From: Coleophoma eucalyptorum
Lineage: Eukaryota; Ascomycota; Leotiomycetes; Helotiales; Dermateaceae
Length of the DNA: 64,000 nt
Reading direction: 5' to 3'
NCBI GenBank assembly: GCA_026120035.1
Contig: JALRME010000003.1
Coordinates: 1,364,001-1,428,000 of the forward strand
Made by a program: the position numbers and the translations under genes. A model generated the notes under the pieces. That model made no database searches. It saw only the letters and a list, made by a program, of their open reading frames with translations, and was not told the DNA's origin. Each line of letters opens with the position of its first letter. The first letter of the stretch is position 1. Positions 48,666-59,938 of this stretch are shown piece after piece.

Positions 48666-49702
48666 GAATTTCCTTACTGCGAGCCAAGTAACCGCTTATA
48701 ACAGAATCAGTTAATTCTACTGTTGAACTAATTCTGGCTTTAGAGACTGGGTAATCACAGCTTATGCGAGAGATTTAAAAGGATTCTATTATAAACCGGC
48801 CACTTGAAAATTCCGCCAAAGGCATGTTTTGGTGTCTAAATTTTAAACAATTAAAGAATGCGATGTATAATGGATATCTTTATTAACCCAATGGTTATTT
48901 GGATTAATCAAGCGAGTATATATACAGCTCAAACTGGTTCAATTGAAACTGGTCTACTAGGTCAGATTCATTATTTCAAAGAAACTTGTGTATAACAAGC
49001 AGATAAGAGATGAAGAGCACAACACTGTAACCAATGTATATATACCCTAGCTTCGACAAATATTTTACTGATGCTAAGTGGATGATTTTGTGAAGAAATA
49101 GCAACCTACTGTTCTTGGTGACGAAAGTAACACAGCCATTTTGGAAGCCGTGAATCTTTTTTACTTATTCATATCACAGGTTTATTCTCAATGATTGTTA
49201 ATTATCGAAAAGAAAGTGTGCGTAAAAGGCTGTTGACCATGGTCAATTGAACAAGGTTTCATAAGTATTTCTTTTGTTGGAGAATGATCACCGAGGAGAC
49301 AAAGGGGTCTGTTCTGCAATATAATGCCTATGAAGCTTTCTAAGGACGCTATGGATCAGATAGGAATACCAGTTGTCGCTTCCTGAACCCTTACCGCCTT
49401 ATTTTGTATTGTCCTAGCCGTTCAGTCTATGTGATAAAACAAGATCTTATACTTCTTAAATCTTGAAATTCTTGAGGACTTGTGATACCATCGACCTTGT
49501 AACTAAAATTAATTAAGAAATTGTGATGCCTTTGATGAGCGACGAACTGCCTTTGCCTGAGGCACCCCAGAAAGCTTGGCCCAAGCTAAGATATTGTCGA
49601 TAAGAATTGATTCAGCCTCGCTTGAAAAAAAGTCGCTGAACTTTTGTTCCCCGCCTTATTTCTATTTTCCTTTTGTAGATTGCCCATCACAGATTAGACA
49701 CC
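48666..49702. other. Divergent AT-rich intergenic region
   Basis: About 1 kb between the PRP16 and PWP1 starts. It is clearly more AT-rich than the genes around it and has no ORF of note. The two flanking genes act in splicing and ribosome biogenesis. Confidence 0.5.
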
Positions 49703-51433
49703 ATGTCTATGATAACAGCAACTACCTGGGTTCCCAGAGGATTTGCCGCTCCGTTTCCAACCAAGTATACGTTTGACGAAGAGGAGTTCAAGCGCATTGC
49801 TGAGCTTGCAAAGCTCCAGCTTGATGATGCAAATGAAGATTTAGAAGATGCGCAGAAGGCCGACGATGGCGGCAACAGTGCAGAGGCTATGGATGAAGAT
49901 GCAGGATCAGACGATGAAGGGGCAGCCAAGTCACTAAAGTCAAAAGCGTAAGGTTCACCAGAATTTTGCAGTACTACAAGAGCTAATCCACGGGTGCAGT
50001 GAGGAGGACGATGATCTCAAAGAGTATGATTTAGAACATTATGATGATGATGTAGAAAAGGACAAGGAGGAGGGTGTAGGGATGGGTATGGGAATGTTTG
50101 GAAACGTCAAGTCGCTCGCATACCACGACTCAAACGCCGATGATCCTTATATCACGATGCAAGAAAACGAGGATGACGACGAGGACCGAGAAGAGCTTCA
50201 GATTTTGGCTACAGACAACATGGTATTGGCCGCTAAGATTGAGGATGAAGTAGCACATCTCGAGGTGTATGTCTATGAAGATGACTCCGACAACCTTTAT
50301 GTCCATCACGATATCATGCTTCCTGCGATACCCCTGTGCGTAGAGTGGTTAGATTTGCCAGTGGGAAAGACAAATGTGGAGAAGGACTCCAGAGCAAACT
50401 TTGTGGCTGTCGGAACATTTGATCCAGATATTGAGATTTGGGATCTTGACACGGTCGATTGCATGTACCCAAATGCAATTCTAGGCAAAGGAGGAGAGGG
50501 TGCGGCCGACAAGGACAAGAAAAAGAAGAAGACCAAGAAATCAAAGAAAGCGAATGATAACTACCATGTTGACGCGGTCTTGGCTTTGGCTGCGAACAAA
50601 TCGCACCGAAATCTGCTCGCTTCATCCTCTGCCGACAAGACAGTAAAGCTCTGGGATCTGAATACTACAAAGTGCGCCAAATCGTACACAAATCACACCG
50701 ATAAAGTCTGCGCTCTTGCATGGCATCCCAAAGAATCTACGGTGCTACTGAGTGGAAGTTACGATAGAACAGTAGTAGCAGCAGATATGCGAGCTCCGGA
50801 TGGCAAGGCTCCAAGATGGGGTGTTGAAAGTGATGTAGAGAGTGTGAGGTGGGATCCCCACGATCCAAACTTCTTCTACATCTCAACAGAGAATGGAATC
50901 ATTCACTACCATGATGTACGCAATGCACCCTCAAACCCAGCCGCTTCTAAGCCAGTCTGGATTCTTCAAGCACATGATGAGTCTATCTCCTCTTTCGATA
51001 TCAACCCAGTCATCCCCGGCTTCATGGCAACTGGATCAACAGACAAGACCGTTAAGCTTTGGAACATACAACCCACTGGTCCAACCATGGTGGTGTCGAG
51101 AAATCTGGAAGTTGGAAAAGTCTTCTCAACGACTTTTGCGCCAGATGAAGAAGTTGGCTTTAGGCTTGCTGTTGCTGGTAGCAAAGGCACTCTGCAAATC
51201 TGGGATACGTAAGTTCTGCTTCTTTTGGTATCATTCTTAAGCTAATTTTTTGCAGGAGCACCAACGCAGCAGTTAGAAGAGCGTTCTCCAACCGGGTTGC
51301 GCCCACAGAAGGCGAGGTCAAGGAGAGATTGGTTCGTGTTGAAGAAAACGACAGCGAGTCCGATTCTGATGAAGGCGAGGAAGATGGAGAAGGCGAAGAC
51401 AAGACTGGCTGGGAATCAATGGATGAAGATTAA
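49703..51433 (+). CDS. pwp1: PWP1-like WD40 protein, ribosome biogenesis
   Basis: Three exons (49703-49947, 50000-51208, 51256-51433) give 543 residues. The N-terminus is MITATTWVPRGFAAPFPTKY, followed by an acidic region and the conserved SLAYHDSNADDPYIT. WD40 repeats are visible (LLASSSADKTVKLWDL, VLLSGSYDRTVVAADMR, FMATGSTDKTVKLWNI). A Lys-rich insert DKDKKKKKTKKSKK sits between repeats. The C-terminus is acidic. This matches Pwp1, a nucleolar protein needed for 25S/5.8S rRNA processing. It is divergent from PRP16. Introns are regular GT-AG, and the third exon encodes the acidic tail. Confidence 0.93.
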
Positions 51434-53593
51434 GTTGCTTCTGAGAAGACAGAAGCCCACCCATTTCGTGATGGCGAGACTTGATCTACACACCATCAAG
51501 AATCACCACATCTGAATAACTTCCATAGTGAAACGACCGGATGCATGCTAACACAAACTTCGAAGACTATAATTTAGCACTTGCAGTAGATATCGGCCTC
51601 AACAAGAATATGACCTATTCGGAAAAGTTTGGTATCTTCATCTACCTCATACTTCGATCTCGAAGCGACGCATAAATTCAGCATTTAAGTGTTTGTTCTT
51701 CTCCACGAACTTTTCAGTGGCGTACGCGATGATGCGCCATTGCTGTCTGTGCATGGGCCGGGCTTGTTCGTCTAGAGCGCCGGCGAGGAAACTTGGGACG
51801 CTTTGCATGAATCTGCGATCGGCAATCATTTCAAGTTTCTCCTCGAGCCTTCAGGGAGATAAGAGCAATGCGAAAAGAAATATAGCCCGTGATATGCATC
51901 CACTTCCATGAGACCTCCCGCTCTGCATCCCCCTTTCTGCCGATGATGACTTTGCCTTTTGCGAGGCGAGCCCGCCGTCGTTACAGACATATTTGGTCAT
52001 TAGACCCATCCGGAGGATACTTGGCTCGAAACATACCCTCCCCCACAACCTTGACAAGCAGCTGTCTTAACTACAAATAACCAAATGACATTAATCCAGG
52101 GGGTGACTCGTGACTCTTGAGTGCTGGCTTGCATTCGAGGTGATCAGACCACAGGCTCATATTAGCACGTTGCGTTTTTCGTGCCGGGCGACATGGTCAA
52201 CGTGCTCCGTCCTGGTTAAAATCTTTGGTACGCTGCAATCATAGATGAGCAATTATAGATGGGGTCATCGGTCCTCACCTGCTGTTGCGCGCGCCAGTGG
52301 TGGCATGCTCTGATTCGACAAGACTCAGGCTTGTTTATCTGCGATTCGAAACACTTCAGACGAACCAATCAATCACGAGATCCAACTCCCGCTCCAAGAC
52401 ACACGGAGCATACAGGGGCGTCGTGGACGTGGACCGACAACTCAGAGAGTTGTGCTGGTGGCAGTCGTGGCCCGCGCGCTCTAGGATAGGCAAGTCCAGA
52501 AGGATGGCCGTGAGACGCCGCACCACCGGCGCCTCTTCTCATCTCCAAGGCGCCAAACAAGTCCTTCCATCAATTGGGCCGGATGAAGATGCCCTAGGGA
52601 GGTGCAGATTGGAAGCTCCCCAACGTAGTGTCGAGCTTGTCATTTGCTCTGGCTGGTCCTCTGGTCGCTCAACCTGGCTGCAGGGGAGCAGCAGAGAAGC
52701 CAACCGGCAACTAGACTCGAGCCGATTTGCTTCTGCGGGCCAGGATCACTTGGGCCGCTGGTCTCTTGCCTGTTCAGGGATCTCCCCCTTCTGGCTGTCG
52801 TCCCCTGCAGCGTTCCCTGCGGGCAAACCCTGCTTTCCTCTGGGGCCTCGCTCTTGCTTGTCACTTGCATGCAAGAACTCTCACTGACTGCTTGCAATAA
52901 TTGTCTTTCTCTCCCTCCTTCCCCTTCTCTCTTTTTTCGTCAAATCGACATCTTCACCATATCGCCGGATCGATCGAGAGAGACGTCTTCATTCCTTCTA
53001 CAAACTGATCTGCCCTTCCTTGAATTGGAACTTGGTTGTTCGAAGCCTCCTTCATTCGACAATCACAACACTCTCTCTATACATTGTGATCAATCGCATT
53101 GAGTTAATTGGACTTCCAAGTGTCCCCCCGAGCCCGGCCTCCCAGATAGACCGCAGTCCCATACTGTACTTCTCTTCAATCAGTGGGAACACAAATTCTG
53201 TTCCATACATAACCATATTATCTATTTCACCACACTGCAAGTTTGCGCCAAACACGCAAAGATTGAGAGGCGTCCCACTTGAAGACATAAAGGCCGTTTG
53301 CGATTACCTACAGTCAATAGAGTCGACCAGGCCATTTCATCACCTAGAAGCAAGGCCTACCGTCATCCAAGAACGTTGTGGGGGTCTGATGATCTCAAGC
53401 CAATAAATCGCTCGCCGATTCCATCTGTACCAATTATTTCGGTTCCGCGACTTAAACCAAAATCGGACATTCGATCATACCTCGGAGCTCACTTGTACCT
53501 CCCAAATATTCGTCGCTCCAGATAATAAGAGCTGGGCAGCCGGACGAGAAAGCTTTTGGGGAAAAGGTAGAAACATTTGGAACATAATCAACA
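51434..53593. other. Intergenic region with one candidate small gene
   Basis: About 2.2 kb. It contains the candidate minus-strand exon 51647-51848. The last 700 bp before 53594 hold pyrimidine-rich tracts (52901-52940) and short overlapping ORFs, suggesting a long 5' leader or promoter for the next plus-strand gene. The 200-codon ORF at 52285 is not supported. Confidence 0.45.
51647..51848 (-). CDS. Terminal exon of a small unrecognised protein
   Basis: A well-formed acceptor (CTGAAG) at 51849 opens a frame that reads LEEKLEMIADRRFMQSVPSF, then continues for 46 more residues through RPMHRQQWRIIAYATEKF to the end MRRFEIEV and a stop. The composition (Glu/Lys/Arg/Met helices, no simple repeats) looks like a real coding exon. 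A donor upstream at GTATGT and a small possible exon with GMQSGR keep the frame, but I could not fix the first exon or the start. I do not recognise the family. It may be a short helical protein of about 100 residues. Confidence 0.4.
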
Positions 53594-54370
53594 ATGTCTC
53601 TCTCGCGAGCTTTCACTACTAGGCGTCATGCCAGCAAGAAATCCTTGGACATCTCGTCTCCAATCCCACAGCGGAGTCTGACCACCAAGCGGTCTTTTGC
53701 GGCGGGAGCTATTGAAAGAAATAAGATATCGGCACCAGTCGAGCTCATTTCCACTACCAACATGCTCTCATATAATGCTCCGGATCTCTACCCCAGTGCT
53801 CCAAACTCTGCTACTACCAGAAGTTCTGTAGAAGACTCTGACTTTCATTCTCATTCAAGATCTTCAACCCCACCAACTTCACCAGATACTTCTTCCGTTG
53901 GGTCCTCACCAACAACACCGGAACCTAACCACCTTTCTTGCTATTTCAGTGCCGAGGGTCTGAAGCGACCGACGGAAGATATTCCTATACCTCAGATTCC
54001 ACAACGAGCTCTCACCCATACGAAAAAGTCTTCAATGTCATTATCTAGCAAGCGATCAATGACTCAATTATCTTCGGCGAAGAACAGTATCCATACAACA
54101 AGATCATCTGTCAACCTGTTCTCCGCTGCACAGATGGAGACAGGAGTGACAGAGGAGCACCCCTTTGGAAATGAGCTTGCTCAGGTTTCCGAACTTGCTG
54201 AGGAGTTTGGTATCCAAGAGAACATGCAAGTCATCGATGCCGAGGAACAAGATTTAATCTCACGGGGTTTATTCAAGTTCCGTGCCGAGGACTACATGAG
54301 CGAAATCCACGGCCTGTTCCTGAATACGTTCGGGGAGAAGACACCAGCAATGCAAACGATGTGGATATAG
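53594..54370 (+). CDS. Uncharacterised Ser-rich protein, likely fungal-conserved
   Basis: A single uninterrupted frame of 258 codons starting MSLSRAFTTRRHASKKSLD. Residues 1-180 are Ser/Thr/Pro-rich with many SP and TP sites and look disordered and phosphorylated. The C-terminal 75 residues are compact and non-repetitive (EEHPFGNELAQVSELAEEFG, then MQVIDAEEQDLISRGLFKF and RAEDYMSEIHGLFLNTFG). That contrast suggests the C-terminus is the conserved functional part. No catalytic motif, signal peptide or membrane span is seen. Function unknown. Confidence 0.75.
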   Translation: MSLSRAFTTRRHASKKSLDISSPIPQRSLTTKRSFAAGAIERNKISAPVELISTTNMLSYNAPDLYPSAPNSATTRSSVEDSDFHSHSRSSTPPTSPDTSSVGSSPTTPEPNHLSCYFSAEGLKRPTEDIPIPQIPQRALTHTKKSSMSLSSKRSMTQLSSAKNSIHTTRSSVNLFSAAQMETGVTEEHPFGNELAQVSELAEEFGIQENMQVIDAEEQDLISRGLFKFRAEDYMSEIHGLFLNTFGEKTPAMQTMWI

Positions 54371-57300
54371 TTAGGTATCCAGAGACAGGTTCTCACACAA
54401 TTTTCGCTGTATATATTTTATCAACCTTCATTTGCCCCCCTTGGGGCACTTTTTAGTACAATTTCGTTTCTTTCGCTCCTTTACGAAGATTCAGATGGGA
54501 AAAGTGGTGCTGGTGGAGTTATTTTGGGAGATATCAATGTCTTGATTCTAGCAGTTGGGAGTTCTGGGGAACAGAATTCCATCAACATTCATTTATTATT
54601 ATTTTTGTCAGATTTGACAATATCACGCTCTTTTTACGATTGCAGGAAACAGGACATCGGGGAGGGTTTGATCAGGAAAGAAAGGGGAGATTTGATAATT
54701 GCGTCCATAAGACACCAGAAGATATCACAAGCTCGAGGAAAATACCATCTTTGCTTTTTTGCACTACAAATGCAATACATCCCTCTGACATCAGTGAGCC
54801 TCAATCTCAGACAGAGTCTCGGGGACTTGAATAACCGTAAATTTCAAATCAATCCAAAGCAGATCCCCAAACCCCCCTCCATCCAGAAACGAATGGAAAC
54901 GGAGGGCGGACCACAAGTCGTTCACCATCCATTTCAAGCACATACACACTTTACAAAGACAGGACCGGTCAGTGCGAGACATGGAAAACCAAACAGTAAA
55001 CTGATAGCAGAAAATATGTAGTATATAGCATTGACGTCGAAATTAACAATTGAGGCTTTGCTACCCATGATGAGGCACTTGGAGATCGTTTTGTCGATCA
55101 GACGATGAAGCAGAAGCCGCATCATATCAGCATCCCTCGGTCATGGTGAAAAGGGTAAGCGAGGCGAGGCTTACGATAACCTCCAGCCACGAATGGTCCG
55201 CTTCACTGTTTCGTCTATCTCTCTTCCCCCCGCCCTTCACCCTGCTGCTCTCCGAATGAGATAGGGCGGGGCCTTTGGGACGCAGACGAAGCTTCCATTT
55301 TAAAACTGGATAAAAGACTGCGCCCGGTTGTGTGGGGAAAATAGGAATTGGGGAGGACCAGGTACGCAGGCGGTTTCGAGACGTTTTGTGTTTGATGAGC
55401 TTTCCTCTTTGGGGATTTGGGTGCGGGTTTGGGTTCGTCGCTTGATCGAGGTCTTCGGATGACAGGACAGGTTTGGTGCGGGAGAAGTGAGATTTGTTTG
55501 GGACGATGAGATGATGGGCAGATCTGTCATTAGATGACATGAGACGAAAATCATGGGGAGGTTAGGTAGGTAGGGCATGTGATGCGGGAAAGTCAGACAA
55601 GAATCATAGTTCATGATTTCATGTGCGCAACTTGTATTTGTTGCTTTCGTCAGAACGTTGGACCCTGAAGTATGAGCTCTCGACGCATCTGGGGTAGTGA
55701 TTGCGCTTTGGAAGGCTAGATTCTCTGTAGCTCTCTCTTGAGGAGATTTCTCTGTGGCAAGGAAGGTAAGCTTTTGGGCGTCGACCGTTTGCGGACTCTG
55801 AATGCAATAGTGTGTTGGGCCTCGACAGAGTTTCAACGGACACTATTGAATGGACCCTGGGTTTCCCTTAGACAGATGGCATTGTTAATTTCCGAAAGAT
55901 CTTGGATCTGGAGGGGAACTCTAATCTGTTTTGGCGCTGATTAGTAACAGGGAAACTTCCGCTGAGTGTTCGATGGCATATATACTTTGTAAATAAGTTC
56001 ATGCCTTGCAGATTGAAGTCAGATGATCATGATTTCTGCTTGCAATTGTGCTGTAGAGAAATTTGATTTTGCAGGTGGTCATCTTTAACTCTAGTTGAAA
56101 GGCTATACTGAGACGTCCTTTTCAATCTATAACCTGTAAACCTCTCTGCTCTCTTGCTTTCCAATTCGGGACCGATAAGCTCTACAGCTTGTGGCCTTGG
56201 TCTCTACACTCCTTGAAAGGCTAGCCGCAAATGTTAGTTTATACTTCCAGAACTGAAAACCTCCGGAAAGCACCCTATCACGGGCTCCGTACTAACAGCT
56301 GCTTGTTCTTGTCACTCTTTATACCTATTATGCTCAAATCTGGCTCGTTTTCTCGTTTTCTCCGCTTTGAGTACCTGTCTTTGCTTTCCACCCTCATTAA
56401 AAGGTTCTCCATGAACATTGCCTCTTTCTGCTTCCTCTAGCCTGGCTTGATATTTTCCTTTACAAGAACTTTCAGATATCCAGGTCGCTAATAATCCCAA
56501 GTTGCATATTTTGAAAGCCGATTATATCTTTATTTCTTCCTGCCCAAGACCTAGAGATCGTTCGACTTCTCTGATATGCTGCGGTGTCATTTGTACTAGC
56601 TCTTCTGGTGCTTTAATCGTTTCGAGGGTCAAGGAAGGTATGATTGTGGGCTAGAGTGTGAAACCTGAATCAAGATACTCGCAACATATATGGGATAATT
56701 GGGCGATCTCGTAATATTTATTCAAAGAGCCAGAATTCAAGTATTAAATAGACTGACTCGATGGGACAAGATCTGGCACATGTTGCGCTCTCTTGGCAGT
56801 TGGTGTAAGGTCAATCACTCTTGAAATCAAATTTATTCTATGATGGAGATCTAAAGATATTAGATCCAAGATATTACAAAATTTCCCTGTCCAAGAAATA
56901 GGTCCAACTTAAATACATGAAGATAAATAAAGATGAACGAAGTTTTAGCATCATATTTCCATAATCGTCATTTGGTTCAATCATTCAGAAATTTATAATA
57001 CCTCAACCTTATAATCGCCTCCTAGCTCTCGTGCCATTTCAAAGTCCGGGTACTTATACCTCACTCAAGAATATAAGGGACTAAGGCAAAGAAGCATTAC
57101 AGACTATGTATGCTTGTATGGGGCAGTCTGGTTAGTTATCTTGCGATATTGGATGTCGAATTACGTCAACACCTCATTCATAATAACCCTCTAAGTGTTT
57201 AGGTATTTTCCCCATGCCCACGAGAGATGATCCTCTGAGCTACACGCTAAGCTCATATTTCTGTCAAGTCCTTTGGCTCTTGTGTAAATGTTGACTTATG

Positions 57301-58828
57301 AAGGAGATTTTGGAAGACATATCTAAGCTCCCAGTGCATATATAATCATCTAGTCTTAGGGCAGCACAGAAGCTGTTGTGATGGTTACGTCAATCTACTG
57401 GACTTCCAAATCCTAATATAAGATCAGCTTCGACACTCGGAATTTCTCAAGTGACCAAAGTCTAAGACTTGATATTAGTGAGATTTTAACAGGCGCAAAG
57501 ACTACAATAACTTTGGTACCAGAACCTGGAACTGTAGACTTTCAAAAATGCCAAGATGAATTTGAGTTTCGGTGCATCACTTGGTTTGTGTTACCAAAGG
57601 ATTTGTTTGAGTACCTGACTGTTTTTTTGACTTCAAGCCTATTGTTCTGTTGATCCAGTAGAGTTTGAATGAACAATGGAGACTGAAACCTGCCGCCAAG
57701 CACTTTTTGACTTTTCTGGAGGGAATATCAACCTACTTATTGAAGAAACAGGTAAGCAGTTACTCAAACATTTAATCAGCATCTGTGGATGAGATTTGAA
57801 AACCTAGGAAGACATGCTTGATCGACTTGTGCTTGAAACTAGATTTTCACAGAAGACAAAATAAAGTCACCATGGCATATTTGATTCTTTGGCCCCAGGG
57901 GGGGGGGGGTTCATGCTAACCGCGGAACTAACTACCGAGCTACTCAGAAAAGTGCCCAGCACAGAACCGCGACAAGAGACTCACCGCAACTCCTGGACCT
58001 CTCAAAATAAATCAACGGTAGGAAAATCATAATTCTTCAAATGAAATTCGGTCACCAGTTAATAATTATACACGAGTCTTTACGTGTTTACGTCCCTAAG
58101 TACGACCAGATGTTAATTTGTCAAATAGACTGAGTGATTGGGACGAATGGTAATTTAAGCCTTGTGACACCTAATGGCGCTTCGCAACCCAGTACATCAG
58201 CCAGAGAAGCAATGCTAACGAATGCGAGATGCGACAATCCAGAATCCCAGATTCAGCTACAACACCTGCAGCCCTACGATCTCCAGAACAAAGTCTGGGT
58301 TCCGGTATCGTGAAAAAATAGAGTCCGGGCGTGTGTTTGTGTGCTGCGCAGAATTCCTCCGTCCCGAGGCATGGCTGCTCGCTTAGCGGACTGGCGAGTC
58401 CGATGAATCGGGCTGTTTTAAAGGTCGCAACCACCAGGAGGCTCAAATCTATGCCTCATTGTTGCTTGTTACGGCCTGTCAAGACCAAGAAGGTTAGAAG
58501 TAGGGGTGAATGCTGTCTCGAGTGGGCAAAAATAAGTTATCTTGCTCGGATTCGGGACTTAAGAGTTCATAACGTCATGCAGATTTCTGGTGTATTTTTT
58601 GTTTGTTGACGAAGCACGGAGTTGGAGTTTCTCCATGGGTACATTCCTTTATTTGATGGTTGATGGGAAATTCCTAGATTTCTATAAAGGATCGTCGATT
58701 TCTTCTCTGCCTGAGTTCAGTTATTGTCTCCATCATCAAAAGACTTCCAGAGCCTTTATAGCCTTCTTAGTCCACCACTTCAGCAAACTCTCAGACATTT
58801 GAAAATCTTAGCTTTCACTCTCTTCAAT
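54371..58828. other. Large gene-poor interval, 4.5 kb
   Basis: No convincing gene. The first part is the 3' UTR of the preceding gene. Two overlapping minus-strand ORFs near 55127-55836 run through each other in different frames and show no domain. From about 56000 to 58100 the sequence is AT-rich, with a G12 run at 57898-57909. This could be an old degraded repeat, but I see no terminal repeats or transposase fragment by eye. Confidence 0.45.
57898..57909. repeat. G12 homopolymer
   Basis: Twelve consecutive G (CCCCAGGG then G run) in intergenic sequence. Confidence 0.9.
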
Positions 58829-59938
58829 ATGGTTGTCAACCAAGCTGCATGGCTGTCATCCAAGTCTGCCAAGTCACTCGATGTCAAGCCCGCTGATTAT
58901 ACACCACCCGGAGAAAACGAAATAGTCGTCAAGAATGCCGCAATCTCGATTAACCCACTCGATGGCATCTTGCAGCTCGCTGGTGGTATGATTTTCACAT
59001 GGATCAAACACCCTTTCATCTTAGGTAGCGATAGCGCAGGTGAGGTCGTCGAGGTTGGGAAAGGAGTCACCCGCTTTAAAGTTGGCGATCGTGTCGTTGG
59101 AAACGCTGTCAGTACGGATCCAAAAGTCGCGAAGTCAAGCGAGGGGGCTTTTCAACTTTATACAGTCCTCAAAACCAGCCTGACATCGCCAATTCCAAGT
59201 TCCATGTCCTATGAGGATGCCTGTGTCCTCCCGCTTTGCGTGTCTACAGCTGCATGTGGTTTGTTCATGAAGGACGCTCTCGCATTGGAGTTGCCATCAA
59301 TATCACCAAAGCCTACCGGAAAGACTGTTCTTATCTGGGGAGGATCCACCAGCGTTGGAAGCAATGCCATCCAACTTGCTGTTGCCGCAGGCTACGAGGT
59401 GATCACCACAGCCTCTCCAAAAAACTTCGACTATGTCAAGAGACTTGGAGCAGTTGAGGCGTATGATTATCGTAGTCCCACGGCTGTCCAGGACATCATC
59501 AAGTCCTTCAAGAACAGAGAGTCTGCCGGCGCCATGTCAATTGGTGAAGGATCCGCGAACCCATGCTTTGAGATAGTAAGCGCTATAAAAGGCCACAAGT
59601 TCGTCACCAAGATTAGTGTCGATCTGCCCAAAAAGTTCCCAACAAGCGTGATTGGATGGATTCCAGTCGGCCTGTCTATGGTTAGAACTCGTTTAACTGA
59701 GACAATCAGGTGCAAAATCAATGGAATCGGCACGAACTTCGTCTTTGGAACAGATCTCATGAGAAATGAAGTTGGCCCTGCGGTTTGGCAAGACTTCCTT
59801 CCAAAGGCTTTGGAAGAAGGGAAATATGTCCCAGCTCCAGAACCACTGGTAGTTGGAAAGGGCCTCGAGTTCGTGCAGGAGGCTATGAACCTGAACTTGA
59901 AGGGCGTATCTGTAAAGAAAGTGGTTGTGGCTCTGTGA
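58829..59938 (+). CDS. MDR oxidoreductase, zinc-binding-alcohol-dehydrogenase-like (enoyl reductase type)
   Basis: One exon, 369 residues. The start is the ATG of MVVNQAAWLSSKSA; the frame is open further upstream but begins without an ATG. The GroES part has INPLDGILQLAGG and ILGSDSAGEVVEVGKGVTRF with GDRVVGNAV. The nucleotide-binding half has LIWGGSTSVGSNAIQLAVAA, then AAGYEVITTASPKNFDYVKR. The structural and catalytic zinc ligands of classical alcohol dehydrogenases are absent. Proteins of this type include the trans-acting enoyl reductases of polyketide clusters, but no polyketide synthase is in this window. The protein likely reduces a carbon-carbon double bond with NADPH. It is the second MDR gene here; the two share only the fold. 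Confidence 0.85.
   Translation: MVVNQAAWLSSKSAKSLDVKPADYTPPGENEIVVKNAAISINPLDGILQLAGGMIFTWIKHPFILGSDSAGEVVEVGKGVTRFKVGDRVVGNAVSTDPKVAKSSEGAFQLYTVLKTSLTSPIPSSMSYEDACVLPLCVSTAACGLFMKDALALELPSISPKPTGKTVLIWGGSTSVGSNAIQLAVAAGYEVITTASPKNFDYVKRLGAVEAYDYRSPTAVQDIIKSFKNRESAGAMSIGEGSANPCFEIVSAIKGHKFVTKISVDLPKKFPTSVIGWIPVGLSMVRTRLTETIRCKINGIGTNFVFGTDLMRNEVGPAVWQDFLPKALEEGKYVPAPEPLVVGKGLEFVQEAMNLNLKGVSVKKVVVAL

Noticed and set aside
52285..52887. 200-codon plus-strand ORF in the 5' region of the Ser-rich gene
   Set aside because: Arg/Ser/Trp-biased with no domain, overlapped by ORFs in other frames, and lying in leader/promoter sequence.
55127..55836. Two overlapping minus-strand ORFs (137 and 178 codons)
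   Set aside because: They overlap in different frames, show no domain or splice support, and look like chance frames.
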